Source: Anniella stebbinsi
Taxonomy: Eukaryota; Chordata; Lepidosauria; Squamata; Anniellidae
DNA length: 64,000 nucleotides
Direction: 5' to 3'
NCBI GenBank assembly: GCA_029215795.1
Contig: JARDYH010000001.1
Span: forward strand, 308,107,154 to 308,171,153
The first letter of the stretch is position 1. Each line of letters opens with the position of its first letter. Of this stretch, positions 54,265 through 64,000 are shown piece after piece. Under the pieces are notes generated by a model, which made no database searches, was not told the DNA's origin, and saw nothing but the letters and a program-made list of their open reading frames with translations. A program made the position numbers and the translations under genes.

Positions 54265-57200
54265 ACTGGGGTTCCTTTCAGTTACAGATACGCACCACAC
54301 CCATGCAGTGTCTCATCCCTCTGGGAGAATTCTGTACTTTTGGCTGAACCCAAATTGGCTACTGACTCTTGGCATTATGTATTTTACAGCTTGGTGAAGC
54401 AAAGCCAGGATGAAGCTCAGGCAAATGTGGCATTCGTATGGGTCAATGGAGAGCTCCACATCCGAGTATGCTGTCCCATTGCTGCTGGCACAGAATTGCT
54501 GTACTGGTTAAATGCAGAGCCCCAGGCCAGTCCTGCCTGCCTGGAAAAGAAAGCACCAGCAAGAATATCAGACAGGGTGCTTGTTACAGAGAGGGAAAAG
54601 CTACAGCATCCACTAGTAGAGGCTAGGACTGAGACTACAAGTATAGATGTAGAGGTGTTGGTGCAGCAAGGTGATGCTTCCCTAGATGGAAATGAAGTTG
54701 ATTCCTTTGCAGGTAATGTACCTGGAGTCCTAGAAACAAAGAAATCATTTTGGCAGAATCAGGAGTAGGACATTTTGTGCTTTTTAAAAAATAAATAAAT
54801 AAATGACCATACAAACTTCTGGTAATAGAAATGCATGAGTTCATTAAGCAAGGGATTTATTTGTGTGTGTTTTTTATTACATTTATATTTCACCTTTTCC
54901 TCCAAGTAGCCCAAGGCAGCATACATTATCCTCTTCTTCATTTTATCCTCTCAACAACCTTGTGAGGTAGATTTAGCCGAGAGTCCATAAATAGCTCAAA
55001 TTCACACCAGTGTGCTTCATAGCTGGCTGGAGACTTTGTTTCAACATGTTCTTAGATAGAAGAAGGGATCAAGAGTGCCCTAATTATTGTGATTAAGGGT
55101 GAGACAGGGAGGAATTACTACAATTTTGTGAGTAAGTTCGTCTGGTGCAGCTGTTTGTTTGTTTTGTTGTTGTTTTTAAAAAACAGACAACCCCCACTCC
55201 CAAGCTTATGAATTTCAACACTCTTTCTATACATTTCTGCACACTCTTTCTAAATTCAGTAGTAGCAAAACTCTTTGGAGAAAGCCAACCTGCATTGTAG
55301 GATTGTTAGAATGCCACTGTCTCTGTAGCACTTTCTCCTTATGAGCCTAAAATAGGGTGACCATATGGAAAGGAGGACAGGGCTCCTGTATTTTTAACAG
55401 TTGTATAGAAAAGGGAATTTCAGCAGGTGCCATTTGCAGTACCTGGTGAAATTCCATCTTCATCACAGCAGTGAAAGCTGCAGGTGTCCTGCCCTCTTTG
55501 TGCTGCATGCATACAAATGACACCTGCTGACATTCCCTTTTTTATACAACTGCTAAAGATACAGGAGCCCTGTCCTCCTTTCCATATGGTCACCCTATCC
55601 TAAGATGCATATAGATGTAGGAATGAGAAAAACAGTGCTTCCGGAAAAGACCTTGTAGCAGTCTAAAACATTGGGGTAATTCAAGCAGAATGCCCTAAAG
55701 CCAGCCCTGTTGCCTTTCTCAGAAACATTGCTTTGGTGACATAGTTCTTGAGTTTCTGCACTGAGCCAGATATCTTTGTTCACGATGGAGGGGAGCATTG
55801 CATGGAAACAAAAGAGGTTTTACTTTGAAATGTCAGTAATTACCTTGTTGCCTTGTTAGGGGAGCTAATAGTTTCTGGTCATATCTGCAGGTGCTCCTGA
55901 TATCCCGAAGGTTGGGGACCAGAAAGCCAGAACCCATTGTGTTTCCATGGTGGATAAAAAGTTGCCAACCAAACAGCCCTTTGGATCGGACAACAACTAC
56001 AAGAGAAGGAATGAAAACTGCCCCCCGAGAGAGGCCACGGCACAAATTGGAGAGCACCATCCCCCTGTGAGCTGCCCCATTATAGAGGACGATGGAGGCA
56101 AAATGGATGCTCAGACAGAGCATGTGAATGAAATACTGACAGAGGCAACATTGACAGAAACTTGTTCACAGTCAATCCAGGCCAGTGCAGTTCCCCTGGG
56201 TGCTCACTTGACTGACAAGGTGCTTGTGCAGACAGTTCAGTCTTGTGCTGAGGAAGTCCCCAGTGGACATGTCACATCCACAGCCAGGGACAGGGTGGAA
56301 AAGCGGAGGGAGCATCCCAAACCAGAGGAACAGCCTCGTAGCCACAATGGTGCCACTCCACAGCTCAGGGAGGCAGGCAGTGAGCGACGATACCGTTGTG
56401 AGGAGTGCGGCAAAGCCTTCCTCCAGCTTTGCCACCTGAAGAAGCATCACTTTGTTCACACTGATCACAAACCCTTCTTGTGCACAGAATGTGGCAAGAG
56501 CTATAGCTCAGAAGAAAGCTTCAAAGCACACATATTGGGCCACAGAGGGGTGCGGCCTTTCCCCTGCCCCCAGTGCCACAAGACTTATGGCACCAAACGT
56601 GACCTTCAAGAACACCAGGTGCTGCACACAGGCCAGCGCCCTTTTGGCTGCCCGGATTGTGGGAAATCCTTTGCCCGCCGTCCCTCCCTTCGTATCCATC
56701 GCAAAACGCACCAGGCCAAAGAACCCAGCCCTTCTGCCACAGCCGCTTGCCAGTGTGCGATCTGCGGGCGGCACCTGGCCAACACCGGGTCACTGCGCAA
56801 CCATATGCGGCTCCACACGGGGGAGCGTCCCTACACTTGCCCCTACTGCCCCAAGTCTTTCCGCCAGCAAGGCAATTTGCGTGGGCATCTTCGGCTGCAT
56901 ACAGGGGAACGGCCCTACCGCTGCCACTTCTGTGGGGATGCCTTTCCCCAGCGACCTGAGCTGCGTCGCCACCTGATCTCCCACACAGGTGAGGCTCATC
57001 TGTGCACAATCTGTGGAAAAGCCCTGCGTGACCCCCACACATTGCGGGCTCATGAGCGCCTGCACACAGGAGAGCGGCCTTTCCGTTGCCATTTGTGCCC
57101 CAAATCCTATCCTCTAGCCACAAAGCTGCGGCGCCACCAGAAAGCTCACCATGGTGACAAGCCCCATCAGTGCAGCATCTGCGGCATGGGCTATGCCCTT

Positions 57201-57569
57201 CCCCAGAGCCTGCAGCGCCATCAGTTTGAGCACAAAGGAAAGCTGAACAGAGATCCATCCAAACCTGGAGCGAAAAGCCCCCAGGAGCTACCAGCTTCAG
57301 AGCAGCCTACAGTGCTGGTGGTGCACTCTGTGGATGTGGCGGTGCCTGGCACCAAAGCGGAACTCCTCATCACCAGCAAAGGGCACTATGTTGCTTCACA
57401 GCAGAGCTCTGCCCGACACAAGGATGTCATTGAGATCGCTCTCTCGGACGCTGAGGAAGAATGCATCATTGTACAGGAGCAGGGCTCCTCCAGTGACATG
57501 TTCATTATACAGGAGGGTGTTGGTTTTAGCACAGTGGCTGAGGTAGTTGAGGTAGAAGTGGGGACGTGA
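47002..57569 (+). CDS. ZNF408: ZNF408 (PRDM-like C2H2 zinc finger protein), four coding exons
   Basis: Nuclear zinc finger protein; in humans it is linked to retinal vascular disease and retinitis pigmentosa. Exons 47002-47035, 47118-47331, 54282-54712 and 55891-57569 join in phase into 786 codons including the stop (human protein 720 residues). Family marks are [10 protein letters not shown] and [13 protein letters not shown] in exon 2, a degenerate PR/SET-like region in exon 3, and ten C2H2 fingers (about residues 394-674) in exon 4. The C-terminal tail is acidic. It lies head to head with ARHGAP1 as in human. No break is seen. Less certain points are the start codon, the exon 2 donor and the exon 3 acceptor. 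Confidence 0.94.
47118..47331 (+). CDS. ZNF408: ZNF408 exon 2 (about residues 12-83)
   Basis: Acceptor CTCCTCTTGCAG. Reads [20 protein letters not shown], then [14 protein letters not shown] and an acidic stretch with [11 protein letters not shown]. The donor GGCAG/GTGGGA (exon end 47331) keeps phase with exon 3; the stronger-looking GGCG/GTGAGC, 11 nt earlier, would not. Confidence 0.85.
47489..47622. repeat. palindromic hAT-like MITE
   Basis: Left CCTCAACCTGGCGCCCTTCA and right CTGGAGGGCTCTGAGTTGGG arms, with GATAGGAGTTGCAGTCCAAC inside. Same family as 27292-27533 and 62086-62205. Confidence 0.6.
47705..47862 (+). mobile_element. L2 3' tail (stem-loop subfamily)
   Basis: The 3' UTR with TTTTAATCAGTTTTGTG, then CCCTGCCTT, loop, GAGGCGGG and (ATT)n. 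A G-T pair replaces one stem pair. Confidence 0.8.
48640..48730 (+). mobile_element. LINE 3' tail with short stem
   Basis: TGCCCTGAGATCCCTGTGAT, then AGGGCAGGATATAAATG and (AATA)n. GCCCT and AGGGC pair. A similar tail is at about 62500-62560. Confidence 0.55.
49340..49640 (+). repeat. dispersed CCTCAGG-ended repeat, copy 2
   Basis: Shares ATTCTAAAAGTTTGAAATGC, CTAAGGCTTAGGTACTGGC and AGCTACAATATGCTGG with copies at 4892 and 63691. Confidence 0.65.
50951..51073. mobile_element. MITE with AATCCTATGCA ends
   Basis: Left AATCCTATGCATGTTTAGA and right TCTAAATGTGCATAGGATT pair at 17 of 19 positions. The centre is ACAACTCCCAGCATGCCCC and its partial mirror GCTGGGGCAT. Confidence 0.75.
51631..51755 (+). 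mobile_element. L2 3' tail (stem-loop subfamily)
   Basis: Stem CCCGCCTC (51689-51696) / GAGGCGGG (51709-51716), perfect 8 bp, then (ATT)n-type tail. Confidence 0.82.
52322..52345 (+). repeat. (GT)n microsatellite
   Basis: About 12 GT units followed by TTGTTGTC. Confidence 0.9.
53340..53500 (+). repeat. tRNA-derived SINE fragment, second family
   Basis: A box B-like CAGGTTCAATCCC is followed by CTGAAACCTGGGAGAGCCGC and GTCAGTCAGTGTAGACATTG. A reverse-oriented piece lies at about 61435-61470. Confidence 0.55.
53572..54265 (+). mobile_element. L2-clade LINE 3' fragment (stem-loop subfamily)
   Basis: Broken RT C-terminus ([20 protein letters not shown] and FKSLHGLGP). The 3' UTR ends with a decayed stem CCACCTC / GAGGCGG and (TTA)n. 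It ends just before ZNF408 exon 3. Confidence 0.82.
54282..54712 (+). CDS. ZNF408: ZNF408 exon 3, PR/SET-like region (about residues 83-226)
   Basis: Reads [20 protein letters not shown], then [20 protein letters not shown] and [19 protein letters not shown]. It matches in order the degenerate PR-domain region of the human protein. Acceptors at 54281, 54287 and 54308 all keep phase; I chose the pyrimidine-rich CCTTTCAG. The donor is TTTGCAG/GTAATG. Confidence 0.85.
54713..55890. other. ZNF408 intron 3
   Basis: Contains a minus-strand SINE at about 54875-55030 (CCTCTCAACAACCTTGTGAG) and the MITE at 55355-55595. Otherwise unrecognised. Confidence 0.6.
55355..55595. mobile_element. 241-bp foldback MITE with TA duplication
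   Basis: Starts GGGTGACCATATGGAAAGGA and ends TCCTTTCCATATGGTCACCC. The arms pair for about 80 bp (also CAGGGCTCCTGTA and CAGCAGGTG). TA flanks both ends, which suggests mariner-type mobilisation. No ORF. Confidence 0.85.
55891..57569 (+). CDS. ZNF408: ZNF408 last exon, ten C2H2 zinc fingers (about residues 227-785)
   Basis: Acceptor ATATCTGCAG. After a linker, ten fingers run from 56391 to about 57240, each with C-X2-C and H-X3-H spacing and mostly TGERP-type linkers (HTGERPY, HTGERPF). The linker after finger 4 is longer ([12 protein letters not shown]). The tail is acidic and ends [11 protein letters not shown] with TGA at 57567-57569. Confidence 0.96.
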
Positions 57570-57592
57570 CTGTCAGTCTTTTAAGAGATGGT

Positions 57593-57598
57593 ATTAAA
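57593..57598 (+). terminator. ZNF408 polyadenylation signal
   Basis: ATTAAA 24 nt after the stop codon, followed by the GT-rich TGCTTTTTGTGTGTTTGTG at about 57620. This implies a very short 3' UTR. Confidence 0.6.
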
Positions 57599-57642
57599 AC
57601 AATTTTGGGATGTCTGAATGTGCTTTTTGTGTGTTTGTGATA

Positions 57643-60600
57643 AGACAACATGAGAGTCAAGAAACACATACTATGTTCTTTAGAGGTATAGAAAGCCAAG
57701 GAGGGAACAGATGATGTTTATTGACCCAAGTCTTTGGCCGGATTACCAACACAATTTGCAAAGATTGGATAATAGGCTCTGCCTAATAGGCTAGAAGTTG
57801 ATCTTGGAAGATGTCCTTCAGTGAGCATCATTTTAGCACTATCAAAATTTATTTCAAATTGATCCAGCTACTAGAGCTTTTCTCTGGGTCTGCTTGCACA
57901 TCAACCAAGATGTGGCAGCTCTCAAAAAAGCACATTGCAGTAGTAATGCATGCAAGCATCAATCCTGTGTTTCAGCCAGATCATGTGGGCAGTTCTTATG
58001 CCAGTTATATCCCTCCATGTAGCGCTGTGAGTTCTTCTATGGAAACAGCCTGTGCAATCAAGTCAAATCAGGTGGTTTTCTAGCTACCAAGACACCATGT
58101 GGATTGTTCCTGAGTCAACCCACATTGCAGTCTGGGTGAGAACTGGAGACCAGAGTTTCTGTAAATGTAGCTCAAAGGTTTGATTTTAAAATCAACTGAT
58201 CATTGGATCTGGTATATGATCGTCTTTGGCTCTCTGCTGTTTTATGCTGGAGCAAAATGGTGTCAGTGCTGCTGCTCTAATAACCACTAAAACTTCCTGG
58301 TCCTCTCCCAACCAAGGAGAACTCCGCCTTTTCCTTTATCACACAACTCCAAGTAGGCAGCAAGGGATGGCATTTGAAGGGGTTTCAAACTATATCAAGT
58401 TAAGTTAAAAACTGCTAGTTGGGTTCAAACATGCAAATAAAATAAAATGTGTGTCTTCGCTCTAGTTCCATTTAGGTTTTATAGAACCTTCATCAGACAG
58501 AGATCAGTTAAGGCAAAACAAAAGCTCATATGACTAATATGGAGACTGTGTGTTCAGTCAGCAGCAGCAGCAACTATCCATTGCCGGATTGGACCACTTC
58601 AGATTGCTGGTGGGAGAATCAAATGTTGAAAGGTTTCATTCACATGTCACTTAAATTAATTGGGGTGGGTAGAACTTTACTATGTCTCTGCATTTCATAG
58701 TAGAAAACAGAAGAACGATAACATTGAAAATAAGCCTTCCTTAGATTTTCTCATTTTGAGATTGTTTGCTACTTCCTTGACCTGTTTCTTGGTTATGAGA
58801 ATCCGGGGCTCCCTATAAGTATTGGGCTATGCTTACCTTTTCTGCTTCATACTGAAAAATGACAACACACATTTCCGTGAAAATTTATTAAAACCCTGGC
58901 ATTCCTGACACGCTGGACTTGACTGCAAAGGCAGGTTTGTTGTGCTTACTTTTTTTTTTTTTTAACACAAAGCAGCATTTGATTCCCTCATCTTAGCCTG
59001 ACGAGTTACTGTTTAGTCATAGATACATTATGTGGAGTTGCTAACAACTGCTTATTAAAAAAACAGTTCAGAGAGGTATGTGTATGTAAAATACATAGCT
59101 TGAGGATGATTGTGGGAACTGCTCACACACCTGCACATGAAGGCTGCAGACCTAAGACCTCAGATTCTCAATTCTGTACTAATAAAGCTTGCACAAGCAA
59201 GTTCAATGTCTGCTCAATCGAGAAAAGCAAATCTTAATATTGAGTCTGCTTGCTCTAATGTCTTGGTGCAGAATAATGTATTTTCCTTGTGTTTGAAGTC
59301 GAACTTTCATTCCATACAAGATTTCCCTGATGAGAAGCCAGTTAAGCCCTAAAGACATTGGGTTCTGTTTACCAATGCATTCACGTTTTACCATGTGGAT
59401 TGTTCTACTGTGTTCATTTCCTGAGTTGCCCTCTAGCCATGCTGTGCTGCCACAGTGTTGCACCTCACATATGATAGTTGTGTAGGTCCAAGTCAATTTG
59501 AATTAATGTTGGATAGGAAAATGAATTACTTATAATTTCTTGTTGTGTATCCACAGTGCTTTATAGTAATTCTCATTCATCTCCCCTGCATCCTGTGGGG
59601 AACTGAGCCCAAGGGAATCTAGTTTGCCCAAGACCATTCAGAATATGTATGGTTGGGAAGGGATTAGACCTCAGGTAACTGTGGTCCAATATGATTTTCA
59701 ACATAATTTCTCTCCAGAGCTTTGCTATTACCAAAAAATATACCGAGGTGTGCATTTCAGTGAGCAGCATTGGTGTATTGGATTGATACTGTCTGGGTGA
59801 CTTCCACATAGTTGCTTCTTGTGCATTTAGAATAAGCCAGTTGTAAACTAGTTGTTGATAGTATCTGGGCACATCATGAGGGTAGTGGTTGTTTCTAAGT
59901 ATGTCCCTGCATTTCCCATGTTTCCAACCTATTTTGGCCATATAGGCAGTTTTATCAGATTACTGACTGCCCATTGTTGTGCATATCCTCTGATACATTT
60001 AGAAGTAGTCACCATGTTGTAAGCAGTTGTTTGTAGCCTCTCTTTAAGGCAGTATGGTTTGGAATAGCAATTTCAAATGGCTGGTGTGTGTGTTTTCCTA
60101 TCCCAGGAGCCTGGTCCAGCTTTTACATGTACCAAATATTTACACAATTGCAAAATGACCTCATGGAAGCCAAAAGCCAGGAAGCTCAGGCATGAATCAA
60201 AATGTCTTGTCTTCTGCCCAAACTTGCCGTGATATTAAGTACGCCCCTGGGAGATGGGTGGGGGAGAGTCAGTGAATGTTGGTTCCAATGTTAGAAATGG
60301 TTTGAAAGCCAGGTTTGCACGGGATAGGCTTAATGGACTAACAAATGGACCCAGCTTCACACAGGGTGGAATTGCCTTTACGTTGATACAGAGAAGCCTT
60401 CAGGCAAACTTACAAAGCTGTCAGAGTTGGACACATTGTGCCCCTCCACTTGAATGAAGGCACACCTGCTGGCACACCTAGGCACAACCCCTGCCATGGT
60501 CTACCCCATAGCCCCCTGAGGGAGGGGTCTGTCCACTCCATCTCCCTTAGATGGAGCTGCCCCACAGCACAGGGGAGGGGGCAGACCTATAACTTGGGTC
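57643..60600. other. intergenic, nothing recognised
   Basis: Downstream of ZNF408. In human, F2 follows about 13 kb further on; no Gla, kringle or protease exon was seen here. Short ORFs have no support. Confidence 0.4.
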
Positions 60601-60601
60601 C

Positions 60602-60887
60602 CCTCTACAAGGATTCGCTTTTGCGCCTGGTTAGGCAATTATGCGCATAATCGCTGAAGCGCATTTACGCCTAATACCTCTGCACGAGAGGCGGCGAAGC
60701 GCATTAACGGATGACCAAAATGCGTTTTACAAGTAGTTAATGCGCATAAGCGCTTGTTCACATAGTCAAAATGCGCTTTAACGGCCGGAGCAAAATAAAA
60801 CTCGCTGTTTAACGCGCATTCGATAATGCGCATAATCGGATGTTTAAAGCGCCTCTACGCCCGATTTGCGCTCTATTCTTGTAGAGG
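60602..60887. mobile_element. CpG-dense element with 10-bp inverted ends
   Basis: CCTCTACAAG (60602-60611) and CTTGTAGAGG (60878-60887) enclose a stretch in which ATGCGCATAA, AAGCGCATTAACG, ATGCGCTTTAACGG and similar words recur about a dozen times on both strands. No ORF. Likely a non-autonomous DNA transposon with many subterminal sites. The family was not recognised and no clear target duplication was found. Confidence 0.55.
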
Positions 60888-63460
60888 TAAATTTTTTTAA
60901 GCGCCTTGAAAGAGCTTTAAACCTCTCCTGTAGAGGCAGCCTTGGTCTACTAATCTTTCCTGGCTTCAAACTGTACTTGTTCCTTTACTTATACTTTAAC
61001 ATGGTGTTGTGTTTTGGGGTTTGGGTTTTTTTGTTTTTTGTTTTCAATATTCGGGGCTTGACTTTTTAAAGGAAATATCTAAAAATATAAATGTTCAGAG
61101 ATTAAAAACTGCTCATTGTAGTGCTGAATCATGATGCGAAGTTTGGTTGAAACAATCAAATCGTAATGAAGTAGTAAATCTTTAAAAAACTGATTTGTTG
61201 CCTTTTTGGTTGAAGGTATCAGTTCAAGCTTTGGTGTATCAAAAGTCACCCACCAGACTTCCACTCAGTCCTCAGTTGATGTGATTTGGGGCAATTACCG
61301 TGCTGTGCAAAGCTTTTATCTAATAGGTATGCATGTTCCTTTTGGTTCCCATGCATGCAGAAATATAGGAAGAATATCAAGAGCAGGCTGCCTTCTACTG
61401 AACTGCCCCAGAATGGCTCATGAAATCCTATTATACAGTCTGCACTGACTGGCAGCAGCTCCAGGGTTCAGGGGTTGGATCCAGATATGTTGTTCCACCA
61501 ACAGAAGGATACTGCTTTCATAACATGATCTCCACATCTCCTCTCCCCCATGCAGCTCCTCCTCCTACCTTCCAGCTCTGTTCTGTACGCCCCCCCCCCA
61601 AACCTCTACAGCAAATTTGGAGGCTGCACAAGTCCTGTTCCACAAGCAATGTCCTGTTGGCAAAATGACTGTTCTAGATCCAACCCAACTGCTGAGGTCT
61701 TTAAACTTGTGGCCTTATGTGAAAGCAGTAGTGGAATGGAGATGTTCCATGCAGTATGGATTTAGGATATTTTTTCATGTAGACTAAACCACCTGCTCAG
61801 ATCTGCAGTTCCCCTAGGTTGCGATGTGAGCTACCAAGGAATCAGTATGGGATCAAAGCAGGTACCCTATGGTTTTTGGATGAGCCAATTCAGTACATTT
61901 CAGATTTCCTCTTGTTCCAAAAACATACAGATCTATCTTCTGAATGCCCAGGCGATTGCCTCTGATTACTACAATTGTGTCCAATTGGCGATGTGCATAG
62001 CTGTACTACTGTGCTTGTGTATTCATCTATTTATCTTATTTGATCTCGCCATTCTCTAAGGAGTTCAGGGGCAGTGTAATTCTGGTTATCCAAGCCTTCC
62101 CCAACCTGGTGGCCTCAAGACGTGCTGGTCTGCAACTCCCATGCTAACTGGGAATTATGGGAGTTGTAGTCCACATCTGGAGAGCACTAGGTTGAGGAAA
62201 GGTGGATTATGCTATTTTAACCTCACAACAGCCCTGTGAGGTAGGGCAGGGTGTGAGACCATGACTGGCCGGATGTCACCCAGTGACCCTCCTTGGTCAA
62301 AGTCCATAGACAATCCACTCCCCCACATTTGCAGTCTCATATGCACTCCCTTCTCCCCACCACTCTACATTTAATTTTGAATGATGGGTGCATGTCCCCA
62401 GCAGGATTCTGCCCTGAAAGACCTCCCCCATGGTGATGAACCTCTATCACCTATAGAAGCATTACCCACAGGCAGCTTTGCAATCACATTGGCTGTAAGC
62501 CGCACTGGGAGTGCCTCTGCCCTGAAAGGCGGCCACAAAATATTTGAAATAAATAAATAGTGTTGGGGGCCCTTGTTTGGCATTCCTAGTGGCTGTTGAG
62601 GTGGGACACAGGGACTCACGTTGTGATCAGTAAAGGCCATGCATTTTTCAGTGGCATCCTCATGGCAGCTGCAACTTATTCTCTGGGCCCTTTTCACAGT
62701 AGCGATCTCTCATGCTGCTCTTTTCAGGCCCAGTGAAAGTGGCATGACTGTTCTCACACCCATCGTGTAACTAGAGTCGCATGTGACCAGAACTGGGGAT
62801 TTCACAATGCTCTCTCAGTGCTTCATATTATGTGTGTATGGCTCCCTGTTCTTCAGACCTTGTTCTCCACTGGAGGAGGGGACTGTGCAATTGCTCTTTG
62901 TACAAGCGGCCAAAGAGTTGTTTCCCAGCTGCCCTAATGCTAATATTTACTTGAGAGAACAAATACTGACTAACCATTTGAGAAGAAGAGAGAGAGGAGC
63001 AAGAGAAAGAGTTATGGGATTGATATCTTTCCAGTACTTACTGTTTGTCTCAGATGAGGACAAAATTATCGTCATCATCATCATCTGTAGACTAATTGGA
63101 CTCTCCAAAGACATATTCCAAACAGTGAATTGAGTTGCTATTTTTTCAATCAAAAATACCTGGGGGGGGGGGTAGTTAAGAGTATGAACTACTCTTCAGA
63201 ATTCCAATAAGCAAGAGACATCTGGTCAAGGCAAGGACCATAACGTTTTGGTCCTAATGACTAACACATTATCTCAGTAAAAATTAAAGTAACGAAACCT
63301 TGCTGGGTTTATCCAGCATTCTCTTTCCAGCAGCCAACCAGCTCACAAGTAAAGCATAGAGGCAGCAGACTTTTGTCTTATCTAGTTTTCAAGAGATGTA
63401 CTGCCTCTGAACAGGGTAGTTCCATTTATAGTGCAATCCTAGGCAGATGACATAGAGCTA
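60888..63460. other. intergenic with old repeats
   Basis: A palindromic MITE at about 62086-62205 (TTCCCCAACCTGGTGGCC and the mirror CACTAGGTTGAGGAAAG). A minus-strand SINE piece at about 62215-62310. A LINE tail at about 62500-62560. Otherwise unrecognised. Confidence 0.5.
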
Positions 63461-63479
63461 GGAGGTATAGCCAGCACCA

Positions 63480-63625
63480 TAGGAAACAGGTTTGAGATTC
63501 AAAGGGATCTGGATAGGCTGGAAAGATTGGACCAAAATTAAGAAGGTGAAATTCAAATTCAGCAGAGATGAATGTCAAGTCTTACATTTAAGTACAAAAA
63601 AAATATCAAAGACATAAATATAAGA
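63480..63625 (+). mobile_element. LINE reverse transcriptase fragment
   Basis: The plus strand reads FEIQRDLDRLERL and, after a frame change, VLHL-like residues. This resembles the segment after the RT palm in CR1-like LINEs. It is short and broken. Confidence 0.4.
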
Positions 63626-63690
63626 TTGGAGGCGGGGGGAGAGATGGGCCAGTAGAACCCAGATCTTAGCGCAAAGATACAAGACTTCTT

Positions 63691-63993
63691 TCAGCCTGAG
63701 GGCCAAATTCCACGTCAGAAAAAAGCTTTTGGGACTGCATTGCAGTGGTGGGTGGGACTGAAGGCAAAAGGGGCAGGGCCAAAAATACCAGTATATTGTA
63801 GCTTAAAGCTCTCACTACCAATAATTAAGCCTTAGGAGAGGCATTTCAACCTTTTAGAATGGGGGGGGGGGACCCGCACAAAAGCCAGGAAACCACCCAA
63901 CAGTTGGTGGATGGGGGAAAGGGAGTGGCCCAGAGAAGGAGGCATGGCCATCTGGGGACCTCCCAGAGGGTTGGATTTGGCCCTCAGGCCTGA
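63691..63993 (-). repeat. dispersed CCTCAGG-ended repeat, copy 3
   Basis: Inverted ends TCAGCCTGAGGGCCAAATT and GGATTTGGCCCTCAGGCCTGA. The body is the reverse of the copies at 4892 and 49340 (TATATTGTAGCTTAAAGC, AAGCCTTAGGAG). Confidence 0.75.
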
Positions 63994-64000
63994 GGTTCTG

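Larger units (their letters stand above)
47332..54281. other. ZNF408 intron 2, repeat-rich
   Basis: 7 kb holding a palindromic MITE (47489-47622), L2 tails (47705-47862, 51631-51755), a LINE tail (48640-48730), a CCTCAGG-type element (49340-49640), a TIR MITE (50951-51073), (GT)n at 52322-52345, SINE pieces (about 52741 and 53340-53500) and an L2 fragment (53572-54265). No further exon was recognised. Confidence 0.7.

Noticed and set aside
56521..57258. Long minus-strand frame across the ZNF408 finger exon
   Set aside because: It is a shadow of the repeated C2H2 codons on the plus strand; the plus strand carries the complete finger pattern.
62783..63133. 116-codon ORF downstream of ZNF408
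   Set aside because: No match to F2 or any known domain; composition is like intergenic DNA.
1..64000. CRISPR array, bacterial operon or phage system
   Set aside because: Intron-split vertebrate genes and vertebrate retroelements fill the window; no spaced short repeats of array type were seen.

Overview
The window looks like nuclear DNA of a squamate reptile (lizard or snake). Two intron-split vertebrate genes lie head to head in CpG-poor DNA rich in L2-type and L1-type LINEs, tRNA-derived SINEs, palindromic MITEs and one young endogenous retrovirus. The species cannot be told from the sequence alone.

Genes. ARHGAP1 (p50RhoGAP/Cdc42GAP) fills the left three quarters on the minus strand. 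Twelve coding exons (594-36962) join in consistent splice phase into 435 codons, close to the 439 of the human protein, with a CRAL-TRIO/BCH domain, a proline-rich linker and a RhoGAP domain that keeps its arginine finger. A non-coding first exon is placed near 46.7 kb. ZNF408 lies to the right on the plus strand. Four coding exons (47002-57569) give about 785 codons, with a degenerate PR/SET-like region and ten C2H2 zinc fingers. The two genes share a CpG-island promoter at about 46.2-47.4 kb with X-box, E2F, ETS and NRF1-like sites. The arrangement matches human 11p11.2. The flanking genes there (ATG13, F2) were not recognised here.

Mobile DNA. The 27-kb third intron of ARHGAP1 holds a 6.1-kb betaretrovirus-like provirus (9759-15860). 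Its 304-bp LTRs differ at three positions and are flanked by a 6-bp target duplication. It keeps gag, dUTPase, protease, RNase H, integrase and env relics but has lost the catalytic part of reverse transcriptase. The same intron holds a nearly full-length L2-clade LINE (29147-32757) with two TATA-bearing 5' monomers. A second L2 subfamily with a 3' stem-loop and triplet tail occurs six times. Foldback and TIR elements occur throughout.

Most unusual signals. (1) A compact plus-strand unit at 21397-22065 has two inverted CCAAT boxes, a TATA box, an exon with a good splice donor, an acceptor, a 36-codon single-helix ORF and a polyadenylation signal, all inside the ARHGAP1 intron. It could be an unrecognised micropeptide gene or part of an old LTR. 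(2) A CpG-dense element at 60602-60887 carries many GCGCAT-type words between 10-bp inverted ends. (3) A long foldback element lies at 39.7-40.4 kb. No rRNA, tRNA gene or CRISPR array was found.
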